A stretch of DNA of 39,736 nucleotides from Hyphomicrobiales bacterium (GCA_026708545.1 JAPOUT010000008.1:1-39736); one strand, 5' to 3'. Counted from the stretch's first letter, positions 27,536 to 36,705 are shown. Numbers and translations are program-made. Notes: a model not told the origin generated them from the sequence alone.

Positions 27536-28917
27536 TGTGCCAACCTCTCGACAATATCGCGAAACGCATCGCCCCTCGCCTCGAAGTCGGCGAATTGATC
27601 GAAGGACGCGCATGCCGGTGCGAGCAGGACGACATCTCCCGCGTTTGCGTTTGATGCGGCGTTGACAACAGCGTCGCGCAAATTCCCGTAGCAATTGTGC
27701 GGGACACCGCACTCCTTAAACAGCGATGCGAATTCTTCCTGCGCCGTTCCGATGATGTACGCCTGTTTAACTTTTGGAAAGAAGGCGCGTAGCGGTTTGA
27801 TGCCTTCGGCTTTCGGTATGCCTCCGACAATCCAATGAATTTTGTCAAAACATTCAAGCGACCGCGCCGCCGCATTTGCATTTGTCGCTTTGCTATCGTT
27901 GACGAATGTAACGGCGCTAATGCTTGCGATTTGCTCCATTCGGTGCTGCGGAGGTTTGAATCCGTTGAAGCATTTGAGAATTTGCGCTCCCGGCAATCCA
28001 TAGACTCTCCCGATGGCAAAAGCGGCCGCGATATTTTGATAGTTGTGCTTTCCGATGAGCGACGTAACACCTTCGATGTCATAGCATCCGCGTTCGGCGG
28101 GTTTGATGTTGTCCATGAGTTTTGCGTTTTGGACGCGCACGCTCCCGAGGGTTGGAGGGAGATTGGCTTCCTCGAGAGCGAGCGCGATAATCCTGATATT
28201 TTTTTGCAAATGCAACTTCTCGAACAAAGCGCGGCCCGGCGCATCATCAACACCGATGATCGCGACCGATTTTCCGCGCCCCCGGCCCAGACGTGCGAAC
28301 AGCCTTGCCTTCACAGCGGCGTATTCCTGCAGTGTTCCGTGCCTGTCGATATGGTCGGGGGTGATATTGAGTTGTATGGCGATGTTTGGCGCGAGTGAGC
28401 GGGTAAGCGCGATTTGAAACGAGGAAACTTCGAGCACATAGACGAGTTTGCGCCGCGGAGGCGGAAGGCTCATTGCGGGCGTGCCGATATTTCCGCCGAG
28501 CGCAACTTCGAAGTTCGCCTGTTCGAGCATGTGTGTTGCAAGCGCGGCGGTTGTTGTTTTGCCGTTGGTTCCCGTTATGGCAATCCACTCGGCGCCTGCG
28601 TTTTGCTCGTTGAGGACCTGCTGAAAAAGTTCAATGTCGCCGATAATTTCCATGCCGTTATCGCGTGCACGTGTGATGACGGGATGCGGTTGAGGGTGCG
28701 TGAGGGGAACCCCGGGCGCGGGCAGCAGGATATCGCCCTTGAGCGTTTCTTCAAGCGTGATGCCGATGCTTTCGGCGTGCTGTCTTCTTTCGGCAACATC
28801 ATCCCAGCCAACGACACTCGCGCCGACTTCCTGCAACGCAAGCGCGGAAGCGCAACCGGAGCGGCCGAGTCCAAAGACGCAGACTTTTTTGTTTTTGTAA
28901 GAACCGGGTGCGAGCAT
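27532..28917 (-). CDS. murD: UDP-N-acetylmuramoylalanine--D-glutamate ligase MurD
   Basis: A 461-residue Mur ligase adding D-glutamate to UDP-MurNAc-L-Ala. An N-terminal Rossmann domain starts KKVCVFGLGRSGCASALAL (10-28). The ATP loop ITGTNGKTTTAAL lies at 114-126. The central domain has EVSSFQIALT and NITPDHIDRHGT, and the C-terminal domain has FVNDSKATN, VGGIPKAEG and LLAPACASFDQF. The DSKATN and SPACASFDQ-like blocks identify MurD. The ATG at 28917 is three bases after the mraY stop. No unusual features. Confidence 0.97.
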   Translation of the reverse strand: MLAPGSYKNKKVCVFGLGRSGCASALALQEVGASVVGWDDVAERRQHAESIGITLEETLKGDILLPAPGVPLTHPQPHPVITRARDNGMEIIGDIELFQQVLNEQNAGAEWIAITGTNGKTTTAALATHMLEQANFEVALGGNIGTPAMSLPPPRRKLVYVLEVSSFQIALTRSLAPNIAIQLNITPDHIDRHGTLQEYAAVKARLFARLGRGRGKSVAIIGVDDAPGRALFEKLHLQKNIRIIALALEEANLPPTLGSVRVQNAKLMDNIKPAERGCYDIEGVTSLIGKHNYQNIAAAFAIGRVYGLPGAQILKCFNGFKPPQHRMEQIASISAVTFVNDSKATNANAAARSLECFDKIHWIVGGIPKAEGIKPLRAFFPKVKQAYIIGTAQEEFASLFKECGVPHNCYGNLRDAVVNAASNANAGDVVLLAPACASFDQFADFEARGDAFRDIVERLAQ

Positions 28918-28920
28918 TGC

Positions 28921-30009
28921 TTATCTCAGTTTGAGTGTTGCGAGCCCCAGCAGCGCCAGGACGGTTGCGATAATCCAGAAGCGGATGACGATGGTTGGTT
29001 CCGCCCATCCTTTCTGTTCGAAATGGTGATGCAGCGGCGCCATTTTGAAGACGCGCTTGCCGGTCCAGCGGAACGAAGCCACTTGCACGATGACGGAAAC
29101 AGCCTCGAGCACGAACAGCCCGCCGATGATTGCGAGAACAAGTTCGTGCTTTGCAGCAACGGCGATGGTGCCGAGCGCGGCGCCAAGCGCGAGCGCGCCA
29201 ATGTCCCCCATAAAGACCATTGCCGGAGGGGCGTTGAACCAGAGAAAGCCGAGACCGGCGCCCAGCAACGCCCCGCAGAAAATTGCAAGTTCGCCGACGC
29301 CGGGGATGTAATGAATGTGGAGATAGGATGCGAAGACGAAATTTCCGGCAAGGTAAGCGATTACGCCGAAACTTGCGGCCGCTATCATGACCGGCACAAT
29401 GGCAAGCCCGTCAAGCCCATCGGTTAGGTTGACGGCGTTGCTTGCCCCGACGATGACGAACATTGCGAATAAAAAGAACACGGGCCCCAGCGGCAGTAAC
29501 ACGTCTTTAAAGAACGGTACGGCAAGTTGGTCGGCGAGTTGCATCGGCGCAATCCGGAAGATGATGTAAGCGGCGATGAAAGCGATGCCTCCTTCGAGCA
29601 TCAATCGCATTTTCGCGGAAATGCCTTTGGACGAGCGCACTGAAATTTTTCTGTAATCATCAATGAAGCCGATGATTCCGAAAGTTGTCGTTACCAGCAA
29701 CACCACCCAAATATACGGATTGGACAAATTCGTCCACAGCAAACAAGAAGCTATGAGCGCGAAGAGAATAAGCACGCCGCCCATGGTCGGCGTTCCCCGC
29801 TTGGTCAGGATGTGACTGGAAGGCCCGTCTTCCCGGATGGGCTGTCCCGTCGGCTGCAGTGTTTTGAGCGTTCGAATAATGAGGGGCGCGAACAAGAAAC
29901 TCAGCAACAGGGATGTGAGTATCGCACCCCCGGTTCTAAAGGTGATGTATCGAAACAGGTTGGCAAAAAGACTTTGCTCGCCCAGATGGGAAAAGAGATA
30001 GAGCAACAT
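28921..30009 (-). CDS. mraY: Phospho-MurNAc-pentapeptide transferase MraY
   Basis: A 362-residue polytopic membrane enzyme that transfers phospho-MurNAc-pentapeptide to undecaprenyl phosphate, forming lipid I. Active-site motifs are present: [11 protein letters not shown] (Asp117, Asp118), [12 protein letters not shown] (191-202) and [13 protein letters not shown] (His327-329). About ten hydrophobic segments fit the family topology. GGAAGGAG lies seven bases before the ATG at 30009, a strong ribosome binding site placed across the end of murF. An alternative start seven codons upstream would overlap murF and lacks such a site. Confidence 0.97.
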   Translation of the reverse strand: MLLYLFSHLGEQSLFANLFRYITFRTGGAILTSLLLSFLFAPLIIRTLKTLQPTGQPIREDGPSSHILTKRGTPTMGGVLILFALIASCLLWTNLSNPYIWVVLLVTTTFGIIGFIDDYRKISVRSSKGISAKMRLMLEGGIAFIAAYIIFRIAPMQLADQLAVPFFKDVLLPLGPVFFLFAMFVIVGASNAVNLTDGLDGLAIVPVMIAAASFGVIAYLAGNFVFASYLHIHYIPGVGELAIFCGALLGAGLGFLWFNAPPAMVFMGDIGALALGAALGTIAVAAKHELVLAIIGGLFVLEAVSVIVQVASFRWTGKRVFKMAPLHHHFEQKGWAEPTIVIRFWIIATVLALLGLATLKLR

Positions 30010-30013
30010 GGGA

Positions 30014-31432
30014 CTACTCCTTCCCCTCAACGCTTTTGGACTCGATATGTTTAATGATGCACTTCATTCCCATCCCGTTCGATCCCTTCACCATCACCGC
30101 ATCGCCGTCTCTCAAAACGCCTTCGAGTGTTTGTGCAAGCACCGCCGCATCGCTGCAATGTTTTCCCTGCATTTCGGAAGGCAGCGCATCGAAGAGATGG
30201 CGCATCTGCTCGCCGCAGCTAAATACGAGATTGATGCCTGCGTCTTTGATGACGGGAAGCAGCGAGAGATGCCATTGTTTTGCATCGTCTCCGAGTTCAA
30301 ACATGTCGCCGAGCGCAAGAATGCGGCGCGCGCTTGCCTCGACCGGATGTTTGCCGAGCGTCACGATCGCGGCTTCCATGGAAGCAGGGTTGGCGTTGTA
30401 GCTTTCATCGATGAGGAGAATATTTCCGTTCTTATGCCCGATTTTGCGTCGCGTTCCTCTTCCGGAGGGAACTTGCAGCGATGCGAACGCCGGCGCGACG
30501 TCTTTGGCGTTTATACCTAGCGCATGACAGCACGCCAGCACCGCGAGCGAATTGCCGATCCAATGCGATCCAGGAACGCCGAGGGTGTATTTAACGCGCA
30601 CGCCTTCGACTTCGGCCTCGACACGGGAACTCTCCCCGCCTTCTTCGGCGCCGGCAAGCCGTATGTCCGCGTTTTGCGACTTGCCGAAAGTGATAACTTT
30701 CGCACCGGCCCGCTTGGCGGCGTTATTGAGTCTCCCGAACCAGGCGTCGTCGCATCCGAGCACGGCGACACCGCCCTGCCGCAGTCCGTTGAAAATTTCC
30801 GCTTTTGCATCCGCAATCTCTTCCATCGAATTGAAGAATTCGGTGTGGGCGGGCTGCACCGTGGTGACGAGTGCGACGTCGGGTGCAATGAGTCGCGAAA
30901 GAGGCGTGATTTCGCCGGCGCGGTTCATGCCGACTTCGAAAATTCCGAAATTTGCATCTGCCGGCAGCCGCGCCAGAGACAGCGGCACGCCCCATTGGTT
31001 GTTGTGCGAGAGCGCTGAAGCATGTGTTTTTGGTGTGAGAGAAGAGAGCACATGCCCCAGCGCGTTCTTTGTTCCGGTTTTGCCAACGCTTCCGGTAACT
31101 GCAACGATTTTTGCGGATGTCCGCGCGCGCGCGTGCGCCGCCAGATTTGCGAGCGCCTGCAGCGGATTTGCGACTTGTATGTGATCGCCGCCGGTGCCGC
31201 CGTTCGCACGATGATGGCTGCGGTCGACCAAAGCGGCGACCGCTCCTTCGGCAAAAGCATCGTTAATGAATCCATGGCCGTCGTGATGTTCACCCTTGAG
31301 AGCGACAAACAGGTCGTCGGGTTTGAGGGTTCGCGTATCGATGGAAACGCCTTGCGCGTTCCAGCGCGCGGCTCCGATGCCGCCGGTTACCTCGAGAACC
31401 GCCTTGCCGCTCCAAAGTGCCTGCGCGCTCAT
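30014..31432 (-). CDS. murF: UDP-MurNAc-tripeptide--D-alanyl-D-alanine ligase MurF
   Basis: A 472-residue Mur ligase that attaches the D-Ala-D-Ala dipeptide made by Ddl, completing the UDP-MurNAc pentapeptide. Residues about 28-70 carry the MurF N-terminal pattern ([19 protein letters not shown]). The ATP loop is [15 protein letters not shown] (111-125), lacking the THGKTT form of Mur[15 protein letters not shown] and [15 protein letters not shown] are further hallmarks. The ATG at 31432 overlaps the murE stop (ATGA). It is not fused to murE, unlike in some bacteria. A four-base gap follows before mraY. Confidence 0.97.
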   Translation of the reverse strand: MSAQALWSGKAVLEVTGGIGAARWNAQGVSIDTRTLKPDDLFVALKGEHHDGHGFINDAFAEGAVAALVDRSHHRANGGTGGDHIQVANPLQALANLAAHARARTSAKIVAVTGSVGKTGTKNALGHVLSSLTPKTHASALSHNNQWGVPLSLARLPADANFGIFEVGMNRAGEITPLSRLIAPDVALVTTVQPAHTEFFNSMEEIADAKAEIFNGLRQGGVAVLGCDDAWFGRLNNAAKRAGAKVITFGKSQNADIRLAGAEEGGESSRVEAEVEGVRVKYTLGVPGSHWIGNSLAVLACCHALGINAKDVAPAFASLQVPSGRGTRRKIGHKNGNILLIDESYNANPASMEAAIVTLGKHPVEASARRILALGDMFELGDDAKQWHLSLLPVIKDAGINLVFSCGEQMRHLFDALPSEMQGKHCSDAAVLAQTLEGVLRDGDAVMVKGSNGMGMKCIIKHIESKSVEGKE

Positions 31433-32952
31433 GATGACACCGCCTTGATGACTTCATCGCGATCGCAAAACGGAACGGCATTGTTGCCGCGAAGTTGAAA
31501 CCGCTCCTGCCCCTTCCCCGCGACGATAAGGATATCGCCGGGCTCAAGTGATTCGACCGCGTGTCGAATGGCGTCGCGCCGGTCGCCTATCTCCGTGGCA
31601 TTCGGGCATGCGGAAAGAATCTCGCGTCGAATGCTGCCAGGATCTTCATTTCTCGGATTGTCGTCTGTGACAATGACGTCGTCGGCGCGCGTATACGCGA
31701 TGTCTCCCATCTGCGCGCGCTTGGAGGTGTCGCGCTCGCCACCGCAGCCGAAGACGACGCGCAACCGCGCACCGGTGTGCGGCCGTGCGGCCTCAAGCAC
31801 GTTTGCCAGTGCATCGGGCGTATGCGCGTAGTCAATGAAGATGCTTGCGTCGTTGTGCCGTGCGGCTTTTTCCATCCGCCCGGGAACGGATTCGAGCACG
31901 GACATAAAGCCGAAGACTTGCGCCGGCTCAAATCCTTCGTCAATGGCCAGCGCGGCGGCGGTGAGCGCGTTACGCGCCTGGAATGCACCTATCAAATTGA
32001 GTCGAAAGTCGAAGTGCGCGCCTTGAAAGACGCATGCACCGGACTGCCCCTGCGTATCGGATGCAAGCGAAGTAATGGCGATGTTCGCGTTATTATCAAA
32101 ACCAACGGTGAGCACCCGCCGCGCTTTCTGCCTGGCAACGTCAATGGCTTGTTGCGCGATCGTCATGTCCGCATTGATAACGGCGCATGCGTTCGGGCCG
32201 AGTCTCTCTTCAAAAAGTTTGAGTTTTGCCCCGGCGTAACTTTCCATGTCACCGTGATAGTCGAGATGATCCTGGGAGAATCCCGTAAAAGCCGCCGCGT
32301 CGAAGCGGAGTCCGTCGAGTCTGCATTGCTCAAGTCCGTGCGAAGACGCCTCGATCGCGACTCGAGTGACGCCTTCATCGTTGAGTTCCTGCAGCAATCG
32401 ATGAAGTTCGACGGGTGCGAGCGTCGTAAGCGCGGCGCTCGTATCGATTCGCACATCGCTGTGAACACCCAGCGTGCCGACGCTCGCGCCGCATGCACCC
32501 AGACGACTCCACAATTGCCGCAGAAAGAAAACAGTGGAGGACTTTCCGTTTGTTCCGGTGACAGCCACAATGCGTTCGGGTTTGCGAGGAAACCACACGG
32601 AGGCCATCTGCGCAAACAACGCCCGCGGATTGTCGTCCCGAATCCAAACGGCGGCGTCGTTATCGGCGGAGGGCGGCATTTGCGTGTCGGGCGTGGTCAA
32701 CACGGCGACGGCACCGCGCCGCAGCGCATCATTGATAAAGCCGCGCCCGTCGCTTTCGCTGCCCGGAAACGCGGCAAAGAGAAACCCGTTCTCGATGCGT
32801 CTGCTATCCTCGGTCAAACCGTGTACATCGACATCAACTCCCCCGCGCAACAGGCCGCCGCGCCCGCAAGCATCCAGCAGGTCGCTTAAGCGCATGGACG
32901 CCGCCGCGCTTACGTGATCGTTTGAGAGTTTCATTGCCGCCTGATTAGCCAT
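31429..32952 (-). CDS. murE: UDP-MurNAc-tripeptide synthetase MurE (meso-DAP type)
   Basis: A 507-residue Mur ligase adding the third stem residue. The ATP loop is AVTGTNGKSSTVFFL (130-144). HGLTEDSRRI lies in the N-terminal domain, IEASSHGLEQ in the centre, and IDYAHTPDAL with FGCGGERDTSKR follow. DDNPRNEDP near 430-438 contains the DNPR motif that selects meso-diaminopimelate, as opposed to the DNPA form of lysine-adding enzymes. The start codon shares one base with the ftsI stop (TAATG). An ATG seven codons in is possible. The DAP motif shows Gram-negative-type peptidoglycan. Confidence 0.97.
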   Translation of the reverse strand: MANQAAMKLSNDHVSAAASMRLSDLLDACGRGGLLRGGVDVDVHGLTEDSRRIENGFLFAAFPGSESDGRGFINDALRRGAVAVLTTPDTQMPPSADNDAAVWIRDDNPRALFAQMASVWFPRKPERIVAVTGTNGKSSTVFFLRQLWSRLGACGASVGTLGVHSDVRIDTSAALTTLAPVELHRLLQELNDEGVTRVAIEASSHGLEQCRLDGLRFDAAAFTGFSQDHLDYHGDMESYAGAKLKLFEERLGPNACAVINADMTIAQQAIDVARQKARRVLTVGFDNNANIAITSLASDTQGQSGACVFQGAHFDFRLNLIGAFQARNALTAAALAIDEGFEPAQVFGFMSVLESVPGRMEKAARHNDASIFIDYAHTPDALANVLEAARPHTGARLRVVFGCGGERDTSKRAQMGDIAYTRADDVIVTDDNPRNEDPGSIRREILSACPNATEIGDRRDAIRHAVESLEPGDILIVAGKGQERFQLRGNNAVPFCDRDEVIKAVSS

Positions 32953-34631
32953 TAGGGTTGCGCGATAAGATGCGCGTATCGTTCCGGTGATGTGTGCGTT
33001 TCTGCGGGATGGAGGCCGAGCAACGGAGCGACCCGCTTGACGATTCGACTTGTAAGAGGCGCCGTGGTCCAGCCTGCGGTGGCATATCCGGAGGGCGAGG
33101 CGCTTGCTTTAGGCTCGTCCATCATCACGATGAGGGTGTATTGCGGCCGCTGAGCGGGGAAAGCGGAGAGAAAGAAGGTGCGCCGCTTGTTTTTGTCATA
33201 CCCGTTTGCGGTGACTTTTTCCGCGGTTCCGGTTTTGCCGAGAACGGGATAGGCGGGAACATCCGCGTTTTTGCCGGTGCCTGAAAGAACGACCTGCCGC
33301 AGCAGCGAACGCATGGTCTCGGAAGTTTCTTTTGAGAGCACACGCTCGCCTTCGACATGCATGTGGGGCTGGTGCAATATCGTCGGCGCAACCCGCATGC
33401 CGCCGTTGACGAGAGTTGCGGTTGCGGACACCAATTGCAACGGCGACACGGAAACGCCGTATCCGTAAGATATGGTCGCACGTTCAAGTCTGCCCCATTT
33501 TTTCGGCGTGATCGGCTTTCCTGTTTCAGGGACTTCGAGGGTCGCGGCATCCAGCAGTCCGAGCTGCTTCCAGAATTGCCTGTGCTGTTGCTCCTCGACC
33601 TGGAACGCGAGTTTTGCGGCTCCGATATTGGAGGAATGCGCGAGGATTTCCGCGATGTTGAGCGGCCGCGCCTGCGGGCGGAAGTCCCGGACGGAGAATT
33701 TGCCGATGCGCATCGGCTCGGATGCATCGAAGATTTCATCGGGCTCCAACCCCGCACTCTCGATTGCCATCGCGACGGTGAAACTCTTGACGACGGATCC
33801 GGGCTCGTACACGCCGAGCGTCGCTTGGTTGAAGCGGTTGCGCGGGGGTGACTGCATCGGATGATTCGGATCGAAATCGGGAAGCGAGACCATTGCAACC
33901 ACTTCGCCGTTGCGGATGTCGAGGAGCGTTGCGGTTGCACCTCGTGCGTCAAACTCCCGCATTGAGGCGAACAGTTCTTCGCGGACGGCGTGTTGCACCT
34001 GCATATCAAGGGACAACGCAACAGAATCGTCATTCGGGTTTTGATCGAGGAATTTTTCCAATCCCGCGAGTCCTTTGTTATCAATGTTTGCGTATCCGAG
34101 AATGTGCGAGAAGAGTTCGCCATGCGGATAGACGCGGCGGTATTCTTGCTTGAATCCCACGCCCGGCAATCCGAGATTGTGAATCACGGCTTGCTGCTTC
34201 GGCGTGAGATAGCGGGCTATCCAGACAAAGCGCTTGTTTGGGTTTTGCAACTTGGCCTTGATGACGGACTCGTCAACGGGAAGCAGCGACGCGAGTTTGC
34301 GCGCAGTGTTGTGCGTATCGGATATTTTTGCGGGGTCCGCAAAGAGCGATGCGGCCGCAATGTCAATGGCAACAATGTTTCCGTTTCTGTCGGTGATGGT
34401 CGGACGTTTGCGCTCATCGGCGATGAAGGATGCTTGCGCGGTTGCAATTGGACTGACCTGATAGCTTGGCGTGGCGATGTCGAGCATTCGCGCGCCGACA
34501 ACTCCGTACACGAAGACAAAACCGACCATGAGGATTAACAGTCTGCGTGCGGCGGACGCCTGCGGGGTTGCAGAGAGAATATTGCGGCGCATTCTTTCTC
34601 TTGGATGCGGGAGATAGTCGTGTCCTATCAT
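32952..34631 (-). CDS. ftsI: Septal transpeptidase FtsI (PBP3)
   Basis: A 559-residue class B penicillin-binding protein that cross-links septal peptidoglycan with FtsW. A cytoplasmic stretch rich in arginine and one transmembrane helix (about 30-48) precede the pedestal domain. RPTITDRNGNIVAID begins at 76, and RVYPHGELFSHILGY follows near 166-180. The transpeptidase domain has all three active-site motifs: GSVVKSF (catalytic Ser279, Lys282), HSSN (Ser333-Asn335) and KTGTAEK (466-472). The ATG at 34631 overlaps the ftsL stop; the longer upstream frame lies over ftsL and is rejected. Position after ftsL is standard. Confidence 0.97.
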   Translation of the reverse strand: MIGHDYLPHPRERMRRNILSATPQASAARRLLILMVGFVFVYGVVGARMLDIATPSYQVSPIATAQASFIADERKRPTITDRNGNIVAIDIAAASLFADPAKISDTHNTARKLASLLPVDESVIKAKLQNPNKRFVWIARYLTPKQQAVIHNLGLPGVGFKQEYRRVYPHGELFSHILGYANIDNKGLAGLEKFLDQNPNDDSVALSLDMQVQHAVREELFASMREFDARGATATLLDIRNGEVVAMVSLPDFDPNHPMQSPPRNRFNQATLGVYEPGSVVKSFTVAMAIESAGLEPDEIFDASEPMRIGKFSVRDFRPQARPLNIAEILAHSSNIGAAKLAFQVEEQQHRQFWKQLGLLDAATLEVPETGKPITPKKWGRLERATISYGYGVSVSPLQLVSATATLVNGGMRVAPTILHQPHMHVEGERVLSKETSETMRSLLRQVVLSGTGKNADVPAYPVLGKTGTAEKVTANGYDKNKRRTFFLSAFPAQRPQYTLIVMMDEPKASASPSGYATAGWTTAPLTSRIVKRVAPLLGLHPAETHTSPERYAHLIAQP

Positions 34632-34927
34632 TTTGATGTCTCCTTTGTTGTTCGAAACGGTAAATCCTGAATATGGAATCGCATGGTTTCGGGTTGTGTC
34701 GGCGCGAGGTTGAGCACTTCGCCCGCGAGTTTCTCGAGCCGTTTGGGTTGCGTCAGGAACGCCCATTCGGCTTTGAGGATGTCGATGCTGATTTTCTCTT
34801 GTTGTATGTCTTGCTCGAGTCGGGCGATGTCGCTGCGCAGCGACTTCGCATCATATTTGATTGGATAGACCGCGAGAGGCGCGAGAGGCGCGACAATGAC
34901 GGCGGCGATGATGATGTAGCGAATCAT
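34628..34927 (-). CDS. ftsL: Cell division protein FtsL
   Basis: A 99-residue bitopic protein. One transmembrane helix (about 3-20) is followed by a predicted coiled coil (DAKSLRSDIARLEQDIQQEK, 26-45), then a short tail with PKRLEKLAGEVLNLAPT. The FtsL/FtsB/FtsQ complex activates FtsI and FtsW. Sequence identity in this family is low, so the call rests on size, topology, the ERL-like end of the coil and its location between rsmH and ftsI. A 9-base tandem repeat (34870-34893) encodes APLAPLAV at the end of the helix. The start at 34927 overlaps the rsmH stop. Confidence 0.9.
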   Translation of the reverse strand: MIRYIIIAAVIVAPLAPLAVYPIKYDAKSLRSDIARLEQDIQQEKISIDILKAEWAFLTQPKRLEKLAGEVLNLAPTQPETMRFHIQDLPFRTTKETSK

Positions 34928-35907
34928 GCCGACACCTTTATGTTTGAAGCATCGGAAGAAAACGGTGCGGCGGATGTTCTCTCTGCCGCACGAAACCGGG
35001 CCGAGCGAGACCGGCGATTGCGCGCGCACTCGTCCTTGCCGGGGCGACGCGGCCTTGAGAACAGAAGTCGAAACGACGGCGCGCGGGATTCTTGCGCCGA
35101 TACCGGTGCAGGGCGATGCCGGGAAACCCCGGATCCCGACACTTTCTTGCATCGTGCCTGCAGAAACTTTTTGACGATTCTGTCTTCGAGGGAATGGAAA
35201 GCGATGACGGCGAGTCGTCCGCCGGGTTTGAGGATTTGCTCCGCGGCAACAAGTCCGCGTTCGAGTTCGCCGAGTTCGTCGTTGACAAGGATGCGCAACG
35301 CCTGAAAGGTTTTTGTTGCAGGATGGTGCTCCCGCCCTTTGGCGACGGAGCAGACCACATCCGCAAGCTCGCCAGTGCGCTCGAGCGGCCGGCGCATCCG
35401 CGCGGTTATGATTGCACGGGCGATGAGCTTGGCGCGTTTTTCTTCCCCGTAAACGGCAATGACCCGGGCGAGTTCCTCTTCTCCGAGTCGGTTGACAACA
35501 TCCGCGGCGGACAGACCGCTCTTCGACATCCGCATATCGAGGGGTCCGTCTCGCAGGAAGGAGAAACCACGCTCGCTTTCGTCGATCTGCATACCGGACA
35601 CGCCGATGTCGAAAGTGACGCCGTCAACTTGCACGACTTGATGCTCCCGCAGCAATTCGCACAAGTCGCCGAAACACCCCTGCACCAATTGAACGCGCCC
35701 CTCGCAATCGGTAAACAGGGAAAGCCCCCGCTCGATGACATCGGGGTCACGATCAATGCCGATGAGCGAGCAGTCCGTGCTTTTTAGAATCGCACGTGCA
35801 TGGCCGCCTCCACCGAAAGTTGCATCGACGTAGACGCCGCCGGCAACCGGATTGAGCGCCTCGACGACCTCACGCACCATAACGGACTCGTGCATGCCCG
35901 CGCTCAT
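34924..35907 (-). CDS. rsmH: 16S rRNA m4C1402 methyltransferase RsmH
   Basis: A 327-residue SAM-dependent enzyme (MraW) that methylates N4 of C1402 in 16S rRNA at the ribosomal P site. An HESVMVREVVEAL start leads to the SAM loop VYVDATFGGGGHARAIL (25-41). GIDRDPDVIERG follows, then the inserted domain and the SLEDRIVKKFLQ block near residue 250. The usual DMRMD near residue 125 reads DMRMS here. The ATG at 35907 overlaps the mraZ stop (ATGA). Although named for the dcw cluster, its action is on the ribosome. The C-terminal tail is arginine-rich and less conserved. Confidence 0.96.
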   Translation of the reverse strand: MSAGMHESVMVREVVEALNPVAGGVYVDATFGGGGHARAILKSTDCSLIGIDRDPDVIERGLSLFTDCEGRVQLVQGCFGDLCELLREHQVVQVDGVTFDIGVSGMQIDESERGFSFLRDGPLDMRMSKSGLSAADVVNRLGEEELARVIAVYGEEKRAKLIARAIITARMRRPLERTGELADVVCSVAKGREHHPATKTFQALRILVNDELGELERGLVAAEQILKPGGRLAVIAFHSLEDRIVKKFLQARCKKVSGSGVSRHRPAPVSAQESRAPSFRLLFSRPRRPGKDECARNRRSRSARFRAAERTSAAPFSSDASNIKVSA

Positions 35908-36377
35908 GATCCCTCTCCCGGCAAAAGAGACGACGAAGGACGCAGAAGCTTACGATTGTCGTGAGCGATTTTTCTAGCGGCGGCGAACTCTTCGTTGTAG
36001 GCGTCGGGGTTCCACAACTGGAACCGGATGCCCAAGCCGACGAAGGTTGCCGCTTCCGCAATGCCTGCAACCTTGCGCAAATCCTCGGGAAGCAGCACGC
36101 GACCCTCGCTATCGAAACTGAGTTCAACGGATGCTCCCCGCAACACGTAGTTGAGCGACTCGGCCTCGTCGGAGAAGGGATCGAGTCGCGAGAGCATGGA
36201 GTCGTTTTCTTCCGCGAGTCTTCTGCCACCGGCCTCAATAGCAGGCACGCGCAGCGCCGGGTAGCAGATGAAAGAGTTGAGATTATCGGCTTCGATGACG
36301 GAGCGGAATTTAGCGGGGACAGAGACGCGCCCTTTGGCGTCGACTTTGTTCGTTATGGTTGATCGGAATCCGAGCAT
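35904..36377 (-). CDS. mraZ: Transcriptional regulator MraZ
   Basis: A 157-residue protein with two AbrB-like swapped-hairpin domains. Each carries the DxxxR signature: DAKGRVSVP (13-21) and DSEGRVLLP (89-97). MraZ assembles into rings and, in E. coli, represses its own dcw promoter by binding TGGGN repeats. The upstream region here has just such an array. The ATG at 36377 has AAGGGG about nine bases upstream. It is the first gene of the 25-gene array. Length is typical (about 150). Confidence 0.96.
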   Translation of the reverse strand: MLGFRSTITNKVDAKGRVSVPAKFRSVIEADNLNSFICYPALRVPAIEAGGRRLAEENDSMLSRLDPFSDEAESLNYVLRGASVELSFDSEGRVLLPEDLRKVAGIAEAATFVGLGIRFQLWNPDAYNEEFAAARKIAHDNRKLLRPSSSLLPGEGS

Positions 36378-36478
36378 GGTGATTATCCCCTTGGTTTGCC
36401 CTTCCTGCTGTGCTGAAGGTTGTGCAGTCCGTATCCTCGTTTGTCCTTGTTAGTGCCCTCGTTCGAGCGTTGATGAAC

Positions 36479-36540
36479 ATCCCATCTTTTAATGGGATAA
36501 CATGGGATAGCATGGTATAAATATGGTCGTCAATGGGATT
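36479..36540 (+). promoter_or_regulatory. MraZ-box repeat array upstream of mraZ
   Basis: On the plus strand TGGGA begins at 36493 and 36503, then TGGTA at 36513: three copies at an exact 10-base period, that is a 5-base motif plus a 5-base spacer. TGGTC at 36524 and TGGGA at 36534 continue the series with one extra base. ATCCCAT at 36479-36485 forms a perfect 7-base inverted repeat with ATGGGAT at 36492-36498. In E. coli MraZ binds TGGGN direct repeats separated by 5 bases. The array is 100-160 bases upstream of mraZ and overlaps the likely promoter, which suggests autorepression of the whole array. Confidence 0.75.
36504..36533 (-). promoter_or_regulatory. Candidate mraZ promoter inside the repeat array
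   Basis: On the minus strand TTGACG (36533-36528) is a good -35. The best -10 at 17-18 bases is CTATCC or TATCCC (36510-36504), a weak match. Transcription would start near 36497, leaving a leader of about 120 bases. Both elements overlap MraZ-box copies. The -35 is the only strong part of this call. Confidence 0.35.
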
Positions 36541-36669
36541 AAGTGCCTGAATTTGCAGAAAAAGTGAACAAAAAAAGAACAAATTGAATTTTTTTTCCAT
36601 TAAACGAAAAAAATTTTAAAATTTATGGAAAATGACGAAATTGCAGGGAGCCGAAACGCTTGCAAAACC

Positions 36670-36685
36670 GCCGGAGGCTTCCGGC
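36670..36685 (-). terminator. Weak hairpin after rnpB
   Basis: GCCGGA and TCCGGC pair around a four-base loop. On the minus strand the stem is followed by GGTTTT, an imperfect U-run. It lies about 30 bases beyond the eight-T run that directly follows rnpB. It could be a back-up terminator between rnpB and mraZ. Confidence 0.3.
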
Positions 36686-36705
36686 ATCGCCCGCGGTGAT
36701 TCTCG

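Noticed and set aside
28414-29427. A 337-codon plus-strand frame across murD and mraY
   Set aside because: Spans two well-supported opposite-strand genes and has no family features; histidine- and cysteine-rich composition is typical of antisense shadows.
31561-32889. A 442-codon open frame antisense to murE
   Set aside because: It lies wholly opposite a secure Mur ligase gene, and its translation shows no recognisable domain, signal or helix pattern. Long antisense frames are expected in codon-biased genes.
36378-36640. Full CtrA sites (TTAA-N7-TTAA) upstream of mraZ
   Set aside because: Several TTAA tetramers occur in the AT-rich stretch, but none pair at 7-base spacing; the MraZ-box explanation fits better.
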